Positions 1 to 5,579 of a DNA stretch of 7,240 bases are shown here, piece by piece. Under the pieces are notes generated by a model. That model was not told the DNA's origin. It ran no database searches and saw only the letters and a program-made list of their open reading frames with translations. The stretch is from Candidatus Sulfotelmatobacter sp. (GTDB lineage: Bacteria; Acidobacteriota; Terriglobia; Terriglobales; SbA1): contig JASLEQ010000432.1 in the NCBI GenBank assembly GCA_030151135.1, positions 1 to 7,240 of the forward strand, given 5' to 3'. The number at the start of each line of letters is the position of its first letter. The first letter of the stretch is position 1. The translations under genes and the position numbers were made by a program.

Positions 1-657
1 CAGAAGAAGGACCGCCTGGCGGCTATGGAAGCTGGAGCCGATGATTACCTGTCCAAGCCGGTCGATCCTATGGAGCTTCGCTCGCGGATCGTCGTCGGCA
101 AGCGAATCCTCGACCTGCAGCAATCCTTACGATTTGCGGCGACTCACGATTTCCTGACTACGTTACTTAATCGCTCCGAGATCCTGGCAGCACTGGAGCG
201 CGAAATTGCGCGCGGCGCTCGCGATGACAAATCCGCGAGCATCATCCTGGCCGATATCGATCATTTCAAGCGCATTAACGACACTAAGGGTCACGCAGTC
301 GGCGATGAAGTCCTCAAAGAAGTGGCTCGCCGCCTGAAAGTCGACTTGAGACCTTACGACGTGGTCGGCCGCTACGGCGGCGAAGAATTCCTCATCATTC
401 TGCCGGGATGCAATCTCGCCAACGGCCTCCGGCGTGCCGACGACATTCGCAAAATCGTTTCCGCCCAGCCGATCACCACTGCCGCCGGCAATGTCTCTGT
501 CACCATCAGCATGGGCGTCACAGCAACTGACAACGCCCGCTATTGCATTCCGGCCGAGTTCCTCCACGAGGCCGATACCAGCCTCTACAAGGCCAAGAAC
601 GACGGCCGCAACCGGGTCGAACCTTTCCTCGCGGAAGCCAAGGCCGCCCACAGCTAG
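1..657 (+). CDS. PleD-like response regulator with GGDEF diguanylate cyclase domain (5' partial)
   Basis: The frame is open from the first base, so the gene begins upstream; the ATG at 25 is internal. The opening residues are the end of a receiver domain: AGADDYLSKPVDP carries the conserved Lys-Pro of beta5, and the phospho-accepting Asp lies outside the window. A short helical linker leads to a complete GGDEF domain. Counting from the ATG at 25, it has THDFLTTLLNR (40-50), DIDHFK with metal-binding D77, nucleotide-contacting N85 and D94, and catalytic GGEEF at 118-122 (bases 376-390). RPYD at 109-112 matches the RxxD inhibitory I-site at PleD spacing. All key residues are present, so it should make c-di-GMP from two GTP, with product inhibition and activation by receiver phosphorylation. 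No EAL domain follows. No cognate kinase is visible. The domain call is secure; the full architecture upstream is inferred. Confidence 0.95.
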   Translation, partial: QKKDRLAAMEAGADDYLSKPVDPMELRSRIVVGKRILDLQQSLRFAATHDFLTTLLNRSEILAALEREIARGARDDKSASIILADIDHFKRINDTKGHAVGDEVLKEVARRLKVDLRPYDVVGRYGGEEFLIILPGCNLANGLRRADDIRKIVSAQPITTAAGNVSVTISMGVTATDNARYCIPAEFLHEADTSLYKAKNDGRNRVEPFLAEAKAAHS

Positions 658-792
658 CCCGAAAGCAACCCTGCGTGCGATAACTTCTGCGGCTCCTCCT
701 CACCCCACTAACTTTGCCTCCCCTGTTAACCAACCTTGCCCCTGGTTCGTTGTCCTCCTGGAAGGCGTTACAAACAATTGAGGGACATCACC
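658..792. other. Intergenic gap between diguanylate cyclase and the sigma operon
   Basis: These 135 bases hold no convincing coding sequence. The promoter of the downstream three-gene cluster should lie here, since the preceding gene ends 135 bases earlier and no short overlap links them. I cannot pick a -35/-10 pair with good spacing and a sensible leader. No T-rich intrinsic terminator for the upstream gene is visible. Only the ribosome binding site just before 793 is clear. Confidence 0.5.
780..784 (+). promoter_or_regulatory. Ribosome binding site (GAGGG) deciding the start at 793
   Basis: GAGGG lies 8 nt before the ATG at 793. It selects that ATG over the upstream in-frame ATG at 736, which would add 19 residues ahead of an otherwise perfect signal peptide. 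Confidence 0.7.
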
Positions 793-1698
793 ATGAGGAA
801 ACGCAGCCGTTGGATGGCAGGAATTGGGACGGTCACATTTTTCATCCTCGCTTTGAGCATGAGCGGAGTCGCACAAGCCACTCGTTCGTCCGCCCCACGC
901 CAGATTCCCAATTCCCCGCAGATGAGCCAGAAAGATGTTGCGGCCTTGCAGGACCAGTTTCTCGAACTGCTCCGCATGAGTCCGACCCTGGCGGAAGTCC
1001 TCGCCCGCGATCCCTCGCTGCTTTCCGATCAGGGATACGTCGAGCATAGCAACCCCGCACTGGCCAATTTCCTCAAAGACCATCCCGATGTCGCCCAGAA
1101 TCCCGACTTCTACCTTTTCAACAATCTTCATCCGCAAAATGAGCCGCCCAGCCAGACTCTGGAGCGAAAACTTTGGCCCCAGTTTTCAAGTTCTCCGTCT
1201 TCGGCGGCTCTGCGCGAATTGGTCGACGGCGGAATTCCCTTCCTTGTATTCCTTTGCGTTCTTGCCGCCCTGCTCTGGCTCACTCACGTCTTGCTCGAGA
1301 ACCGCCGCTGGAACCGCATTTTCAAGTTGCAGACAGACGTCCACGGAAAACTAATCGAGCGGTTTGGTACCTCGCAGGAAGTTCTGACCTACATGGGAAC
1401 CGACGCCGGCAAACGCTTTCTGGAAGCCACTCCCATCGCGGTCGGCTTCGAAAAAACCGAGCAGGTTCCGAGTCCCGTAGCACGTGTTCTCACCCCGCTG
1501 CAGATCGGTGTGGTTATGACCCTGCTGGGTCTCGGCCTGATGATGCTGCGGACCAGCGTATCGGAAGCCGCCGCCCCACTGCTCGTGCTCGGAACCGTCA
1601 TCCTGATGCCTGGACTCGGGTTTATCATTTCCGCGGGCATCACCTGGGTGCTGGCCCGGCGTCTTGGACTGATGCCGAATCAGGGCCCCCAGAGCTAA
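793..1698 (+). CDS. Unrecognised exported membrane protein with tandem NP-LA-L-P repeat, first gene of the ECF sigma operon
   Basis: A 301-residue protein whose family I do not recognise. It opens with a classic signal sequence: positive MRKRSR, a hydrophobic core at about 9-23, and SGVAQA before a likely cleavage site near residue 29. A soluble stretch follows, containing two tandem copies of a 24-residue unit. SPTLAEVLARDP starts at 63 and NPALANFLKDHP starts at 87, sharing the pattern [SN]P-x-LA-x-x-L-x-x-x-P. Three hydrophobic segments follow at about 148-168, 236-253 and 260-288. Between the first two is a charged domain of about 65 residues that includes WNRIFKLQTDVHGKLIERFG. The start at 793 has a good ribosome site and gives the signal peptide at the very N-terminus. 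The stop is 4 nt before the sigma-factor ATG, so the genes are probably cotranscribed. A sensor or regulatory partner of the sigma/anti-sigma pair is possible but only inferred from position. Confidence 0.85.
   Translation: MRKRSRWMAGIGTVTFFILALSMSGVAQATRSSAPRQIPNSPQMSQKDVAALQDQFLELLRMSPTLAEVLARDPSLLSDQGYVEHSNPALANFLKDHPDVAQNPDFYLFNNLHPQNEPPSQTLERKLWPQFSSSPSSAALRELVDGGIPFLVFLCVLAALLWLTHVLLENRRWNRIFKLQTDVHGKLIERFGTSQEVLTYMGTDAGKRFLEATPIAVGFEKTEQVPSPVARVLTPLQIGVVMTLLGLGLMMLRTSVSEAAAPLLVLGTVILMPGLGFIISAGITWVLARRLGLMPNQGPQS
979..1122 (+). repeat. Two-copy 24-residue protein repeat inside the membrane protein
   Basis: Residues 63-86 and 87-110 of the protein starting at 793 align without gaps for most of their length: SPTLAEVLARDPSLLSDQ against NPALANFLKDHPDVAQNP. 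Shared positions include P2, L4, A5, L8, P12, and similar residues at 1, 7, 11 and 14. The copies are diverged at the DNA level, so this is a structural protein repeat, probably helical, and not a recent duplication. Confidence 0.65.
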
Positions 1699-1702
1699 CA
1701 AC

Positions 1703-2329
1703 ATGCCGCCCCGGCGCGAGCAGTCGCGCACGCCTCGGCACACCGATCAGGAGCGATTTACGACCTGGGAATTCACAATCCCGAATATTGAAGCCGGAGC
1801 TATATCGCGAACCGACAACCTGCCCATGGACCGCGACGCTTTTGCCGGCTTTTACCAACGTTCTGCCCCTGCGCTCCGTGCCTATATTCTCCGGGTCTCG
1901 CGCAACGCAGCACTGGCGGACGACATCGTTCAGGAAAGTTATTTGCGATTCTTGTGCGCGTCCTGGCCCGACGGTGGCGAGGTCAACTTTCGTCGTTATC
2001 TCTTTCGCATTGCCACCAATCTGCTCCGCGATCACTGGCGGCGTCCGCAGGCTGCGAACATTGAAGATGTGCCGCAACAGTTTCTCGCGATACAGGATTT
2101 CTCGGCACAGATCGATCTTCAGGCCGCACTCGATCCCGCCTTGGCCCAGATGCGCCCCCGGGATCGCCAGATTCTCTGGCTTGCCCATGCCGAAGGATAT
2201 TCGCATCGCGAAATCGCCGAGATCACCGGACTCGGTACCGCCAGCATTCGACTGATGCTGTTTCGCGCGCGGCGCAAGATGGCGCGCCTGTTGGGCGAGC
2301 ACATCGGCGCCGATCGGAGCCTCTTATGA
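1703..2329 (+). CDS. ECF-family RNA polymerase sigma factor
   Basis: A sigma-70 family factor of the extracytoplasmic-function group, which redirects RNA polymerase to a dedicated promoter set. Region 2 runs at about residues 44-113, with AFAGFYQRSAPALRAYILR, the core-binding ADDIVQESYLRFL (72-84) and the -10-reading FRRYLFRIATNLLRDHWRR (97-114). Region 4 runs at about 145-197, with RPRDRQILWLAHAEGYSHRE followed by IAEITGLGTASIRLMLFRAR, a helix-turn-helix for the -35 element. Regions 1 and 3 are absent, as expected. The start is uncertain. The ATG at 1703 follows the previous stop by 4 nt, with no clear ribosome site, and gives 208 residues with a polar 41-residue extension. The ATG at 1826 gives 167 residues, closer to the usual minimum. 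The gene ends in an ATGA overlap with the anti-sigma gene, implying coupled translation. Confidence 0.93.
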   Translation: MPPRREQSRTPRHTDQERFTTWEFTIPNIEAGAISRTDNLPMDRDAFAGFYQRSAPALRAYILRVSRNAALADDIVQESYLRFLCASWPDGGEVNFRRYLFRIATNLLRDHWRRPQAANIEDVPQQFLAIQDFSAQIDLQAALDPALAQMRPRDRQILWLAHAEGYSHREIAEITGLGTASIRLMLFRARRKMARLLGEHIGADRSLL

Positions 2330-2829
2330 TCTTCCGCTCCTGCGCATACGCGAAAGAGGTTCAGGCAGCCCTGAAGAATGGCTACTGGCCCGCCGGATGT
2401 GCGCTCGAACTTCGCGAACATGTCCGCCGGTGCTCTTCCTGCAATGATCTGGTTTTAGTAAGTCAGGCCTTCCAAATGGCCCGGCATCAATCAGCCGTTG
2501 GGCCCGATGTCCCGGCTGGACTGGTCTGGTGGCGCGCGCAACTGCGCCGGCGCAGAGTTGCAGCCGAACAAGTCAGCGCCCCCCTCACAATCGCGCAAAT
2601 GTTCGCCTGGACCGTCAGTCTTGGAGCTGCCCTCGTACTCGCCGTTTCTCAGTACCGTCTCGGACTGCAATGGGCTTCGTGGTGGCCAAAGGCCGATTCG
2701 CCAATTTTTCACTTTTCCCAAATTGCCAGCTCCAATCTCGCTTGGAGCCGCGTCGTACTCCTTCCAACGCTAGGGGCTCTTGCCCTCGTCGCAGGCGTCG
2801 TCGTCTACCTCGTATCCGAGAGGTCGTAG
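2326..2829 (+). CDS. Zinc-finger (ZAS-type) membrane anti-sigma factor
   Basis: This 167-residue protein starts within the sigma-factor stop (ATGA), the usual arrangement for an anti-sigma partner. Its N-terminus has HVRRCSSC (H32, C36, C39), matching the Hx3Cx2C core of zinc-binding anti-sigma domains, with C6 and C25 as candidates for the remaining zinc ligand. A basic segment WWRAQLRRRR (68-77) leads to two predicted membrane helices at about 90-109 and 143-163, separated by a loop of about 30 residues on the outer face. The likely role is to hold the ECF sigma factor inactive at the membrane until a signal arrives. Many such proteins have one helix followed by a periplasmic domain; this one has two helices and a very short tail. 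How the signal is sensed cannot be read from the sequence; the upstream membrane protein is a candidate partner. The family call rests on motif and context. Confidence 0.85.
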   Translation: MIFRSCAYAKEVQAALKNGYWPAGCALELREHVRRCSSCNDLVLVSQAFQMARHQSAVGPDVPAGLVWWRAQLRRRRVAAEQVSAPLTIAQMFAWTVSLGAALVLAVSQYRLGLQWASWWPKADSPIFHFSQIASSNLAWSRVVLLPTLGALALVAGVVVYLVSERS

Positions 2830-2891
2830 ATTTCGCTCAGACGTGTTCCGGAAGTGCGCTTCCTCACCATTCTGTGTCAAATTAGAAGACC

Positions 2892-4163
2892 ATGCCTCAC
2901 GCCGATTCCAAGGGGGGACGGGTTGCCTTTACGCATCCCGGTTTTGTCCTGTTTCAGGTCGCGCGATTTCTCATCGTTGCCGCCGTGGAAATGCAGGCTG
3001 TCGCGGTCGGCTGGCAAGTTTATGAAATTACCAAACGTCCGCTCGATCTCGGGTATGTGGGCCTGGCGCAATTCTTGCCGGCAATTCTTCTCTTTCCTAT
3101 CTCCGGTCACGTGTCCGACCGCTTTGAGCGTCGCCACGTTCTCTCGGCGTGTTATGCCGGATACGTCGTCTGTTTTGCATTGCTGTTGTATCTGAGCAGG
3201 CGCGCGCCTTCGATCGAGTTGATTTACGTCGTACTGGTCCTGATCGGGATTGTCCGTTCGTTCAATAGCACCGCGAGCCGCGCGATTCTCCCGCAACTCG
3301 TTCCCCAGGAACATTTCCCGAATGCCGTCGCCTGGAACGCCAGCATCTTCCAGGCCGCCACCATCCTCGGGCCTTCCTTCGGCGGAATCGTCTACGCGGC
3401 CTTTCATGGCCCGGAAGCCGTCTACGCCATCGCCATGATCACGGCCGTCGGCGCTACCGTCTCCTCGTTCAAGATTCGCCCGGAAGTAAAGCCACGCCCG
3501 CGCGAACCCATGAGCATGAAAACAGTGTTCGCCGGCCTGCATTACATCTGGAACAAGAAACTCATCCTCGGCGCAATCTCGCTCGATCTATTCGCCGTAT
3601 TGCTGGGCGGCGCAGTCGCTCTGCTTCCCGTTTACGCGAGAGAGATCCTGCATACCGGACCGTGGGGTCTCGGACTGCTTCGAACCGCTCCCGGCGTCGG
3701 GGCCGCCGTCATGGCCGTCGCACTGGCCCATTGGCCTCTACGCCATAAATCCGGCCCCACACTGCTTTGGGCCGTCGCCGGATTCGGCATCTTCACCATC
3801 ATCTTCGGCCTCTCGCACAACCTCACACTCTCCTTGGTCGCATTGTTCCTGCTCGGCGCCAGTGACATGATCAGCGTCATCATTCGCGCCACCCTCACGC
3901 AACTCGCTACCCCCGACGAAATGCGCGGGCGCGTCACCGCCGTCGACATGATCTTCATCGGTACCTCGAACGAGTTCGGACAGTTCGAATCCGGCGTCAC
4001 CGCGCAATGGTTCGGCACTGTCCCCGCCGTGATTCTTGGCGGCGTCGGCACGCTGGTCGTCATCGCGCTCTGGACATGGTGGTTCCCGGAATTGCGGAAC
4101 GCTGGGGAGTTGCACAGCATCGCTGTCGACGCTGAGCCCACGACTACCGCTGATCCTGCTTAG
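2892..4163 (+). CDS. MFS transporter, MFS_3/EntS-like efflux family
   Basis: A 423-residue inner-membrane transporter of the major facilitator superfamily, close to the usual family length with about 12 hydrophobic segments. The loop between helices 2 and 3 carries motif A as GHVSDRFERRH (72-82), with the key D76 and basic residues. The segment TLTQLATPDEMRGRVTAVDM (335-353) followed by a conserved FIGTSNEFGQFESG stretch is typical of the EntS/MFS_3 branch. Members of this branch export siderophores such as enterobactin, macrolides or other small molecules using the proton gradient. The substrate cannot be read from sequence, and no siderophore genes are nearby. The ATG at 2892 is preceded by GAAG at 2885-2888, a short spacing of 3 nt. 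The tail after the last helix (about 400-423) is hydrophilic. The gene follows the anti-sigma gene by 62 bases and may have its own promoter or be read through from the sigma operon. Confidence 0.9.
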   Translation: MPHADSKGGRVAFTHPGFVLFQVARFLIVAAVEMQAVAVGWQVYEITKRPLDLGYVGLAQFLPAILLFPISGHVSDRFERRHVLSACYAGYVVCFALLLYLSRRAPSIELIYVVLVLIGIVRSFNSTASRAILPQLVPQEHFPNAVAWNASIFQAATILGPSFGGIVYAAFHGPEAVYAIAMITAVGATVSSFKIRPEVKPRPREPMSMKTVFAGLHYIWNKKLILGAISLDLFAVLLGGAVALLPVYAREILHTGPWGLGLLRTAPGVGAAVMAVALAHWPLRHKSGPTLLWAVAGFGIFTIIFGLSHNLTLSLVALFLLGASDMISVIIRATLTQLATPDEMRGRVTAVDMIFIGTSNEFGQFESGVTAQWFGTVPAVILGGVGTLVVIALWTWWFPELRNAGELHSIAVDAEPTTTADPA

Positions 4164-4200
4164 AAAAAATAGTCATGCCAGCACCCTTCCCCCGATGCCG

Positions 4201-4206
4201 TAGAAT
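4201..4206 (+). promoter_or_regulatory. Candidate -10 element (TAGAAT) for the purine permease gene
   Basis: TAGAAT matches the sigma-70 -10 consensus at five of six positions and sits 33 bases before the GTG start, which would give a leader of roughly 27 nt. No good -35 hexamer is present at 16-18 bases upstream, so the call is weak. Confidence 0.3.
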
Positions 4207-4227
4207 GTCGCTTTCATTTCACCGGAC

Positions 4228-4232
4228 AAAGG
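4228..4232 (+). promoter_or_regulatory. Ribosome binding site (AAAGG) supporting a GTG start at 4240
   Basis: AAAGG lies 7 nt before the GTG at 4240. The encoded residues from that codon (IERFFRLKENQTTVRAE) match the usual N-terminus of AzgA-type permeases, so the non-ATG start is well supported. Confidence 0.65.
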
Positions 4233-4239
4233 CTCGGGC

Positions 4240-5535
4240 GTGATCGAACGCTTCTTCCGTCTCAAAGAAAACCAAACCACGGTCCGCGCCGAATTCCTGG
4301 GCGGCCTGACCACCTTCATCACCATGGCGTACATCGTCGTGGTAAATCCCCAAATCCTCTCGAAAGCTGGCATGCCGGTCGACGGCGTCCTCTTCGCCAC
4401 CTGCATCGCTTCCGCTGCGGCAACGCTCGTCATGGGACTCTACGCAAACTATCCCATCGCGCTCGCGCCCGGCATGTCGCTGAATGCCTACTTCACTTAT
4501 TCCGTCTGTCTCGGAATGCACATACCTTGGCGCACCGCGCTGGGCGTCATCTTCTTTTCGGGCATCTTCTTCCTGATCCTGACCGTCACGCGCATTCGGG
4601 AGCAGATCGTTAACGGAATTCCCGAATGCCTGAAACACTCCACGGCGGGCGGCATCGGGATGTTCATTGCGTTCGTGGGACTACGCAATGCCAATCTGGT
4701 CGTAGCCAACCCCGCGACGTTCGTGAGTCTTGGCAGCTTCGCTAATCACGAAGCCCAACTCGCTCTCGCCGGACTCGTCATCATCCTCATCCTGATGGCA
4801 CGCAAGATCACCGGAGCCATCCTCATCGGTGTACTGGGGACAACATTGCTCGGCATCCTGCGCGGCATGGCAAACTGGCCCGCGTCCATCTTCTCTCTGC
4901 CGCATCCGTCTTCAACCTGGCTGCAACTCGATCTGCGCGGCGCGCTCCACTTGGGCCTGCTGGAAATCGTCTTCGTGTTCCTCTTTGTCGATCTGTTCGA
5001 TAACGTCGGGACGTTGGTCGGCGTCTGCGAGCAGGGCGGCTTCGTCAAAGATGGCAAGATCCCTCGTGTCGGCCGAGCCCTCATTTCCGACGCCATCGGC
5101 ACCACCTTCGGCGCACTCACCGGAACTTCAACCGTCACCAGCTACATTGAAAGTGCCGCAGGAGTTGCAGCCGGCGCGAAAACCGGATTGAGCAATGTCT
5201 TCGTAGCCGCTCTTTTCCTGCTCGCAGCCTTCTGCGCGCCCCTGGCAGCGGCAATTCCCGGATACGCCACTGCGCCTGCGCTGATCGTCGTCGGTGCATT
5301 GATGACCGAATCCATCGGACGGGTCCGTTGGAACGATTTCACCGAATCCATCCCCGCGTTCGTGACGCTCCTCGCCACGCCGCTTACCTTCAGCATCGCT
5401 ACGGGGCTTAGCCTGGGGCTGATTTCTTACACGATCGTGAAAGTTGCTGCCGGCAAGTTCCGCGAAATCAGCCCGGTCATCTGGATCCTGACACTGCTCT
5501 TTATTCTGCGCTACGCGTATCTCGCCGCGGAATGA
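4240..5535 (+). CDS. NCS2 family purine (adenine/guanine/hypoxanthine) permease, AzgA type
   Basis: A 431-residue inner-membrane permease of the AzgA-like branch of nucleobase-cation symporters, which take up purine bases with protons. Length matches the family, with around 12-14 hydrophobic segments. Family signatures are present in order: an N-terminal amphipathic FFRLKENQTTVRAE; LTTFITMAYIVVVNPQIL (23-40); APGMSLNAYF (76-85); FLFVDLFDNVGTLVG (247-261); and GTSTVTSYIESAAGVAAGAK (295-314). The last two regions belong to the substrate-binding core in this family. N255 stands where I recall Thr in many relatives (FDT-GT), a conservative change unlikely to break function. The start is GTG, with AAAGG upstream. 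It is 76 bases from the MFS gene and convergent with the next gene. Which purine it prefers cannot be decided. No purine riboswitch is visible in the short leader. Confidence 0.93.
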   Translation: MIERFFRLKENQTTVRAEFLGGLTTFITMAYIVVVNPQILSKAGMPVDGVLFATCIASAAATLVMGLYANYPIALAPGMSLNAYFTYSVCLGMHIPWRTALGVIFFSGIFFLILTVTRIREQIVNGIPECLKHSTAGGIGMFIAFVGLRNANLVVANPATFVSLGSFANHEAQLALAGLVIILILMARKITGAILIGVLGTTLLGILRGMANWPASIFSLPHPSSTWLQLDLRGALHLGLLEIVFVFLFVDLFDNVGTLVGVCEQGGFVKDGKIPRVGRALISDAIGTTFGALTGTSTVTSYIESAAGVAAGAKTGLSNVFVAALFLLAAFCAPLAAAIPGYATAPALIVVGALMTESIGRVRWNDFTESIPAFVTLLATPLTFSIATGLSLGLISYTIVKVAAGKFREISPVIWILTLLFILRYAYLAAE

Positions 5536-5561
5536 AAAAGCGCGCCCAAATCGGGCGCGCT
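5535..5561 (-). terminator. Intrinsic terminator of the minus-strand propeller gene, overlapping the permease stop codon
   Basis: A perfect 9-bp stem (5539-5547 with 5553-5561, eight of nine pairs G-C) closes a 5-base loop. Read on the minus strand it is AGCGCGCCC-GATTT-GGGCGCGCT followed by TTTT (5538-5535), starting 18 nt after the propeller gene's stop. The T run ends in the complement of the permease TGA, so the two convergent genes share this DNA. On the plus strand the hairpin has no following T run, so termination is mainly expected for minus-strand transcripts, although the hairpin would also form in the permease mRNA 3' end. Confidence 0.88.
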
Positions 5562-5579
5562 ACGGAGTATTCACCGATA

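Noticed and set aside
728..747. Inverted repeat AACCA...TGGTT that might end transcription of the diguanylate cyclase gene.
   Set aside because: Only 5 bp with a 10-base loop, and no T run follows.
750..778. TTGTCC and AACAAT separated by 17 bases, a possible sigma-70 promoter for the sigma operon.
   Set aside because: Only four of six matches in each box, and transcription would start at or after the ribosome binding site at 780-784, leaving no usable leader.
1173..2255. A 360-codon open frame on the plus strand running across the membrane-protein and sigma-factor genes.
   Set aside because: Its translation is Arg/Pro/Ser-rich without domains, it is out of frame with two well-supported genes, and such frames are common by chance in GC-rich coding DNA.
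2846..2863. TTCCGGAA palindrome and overlapping GGAAG-TGCG-CTTCC hairpin between the anti-sigma and MFS genes.
   Set aside because: The stem is only 5 bp and no T run follows, so a terminator is not supported; as an operator it is a single unreplicated site with nothing to support it.
2877..3542. A 221-codon minus-strand open frame opposite the MFS gene, and similar antisense frames opposite the diguanylate cyclase and permease genes.
   Set aside because: Each lies wholly or almost wholly opposite a well-supported gene, has Asp/Arg/Gly-rich low-information translation and no ribosome site or domain; these are codon-bias shadows.
4164..4239. Possible purine riboswitch before the purine permease gene.
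   Set aside because: The gap is 76 bases, with no three-helix aptamer arrangement or conserved loop sequences, and no expression-platform terminator.
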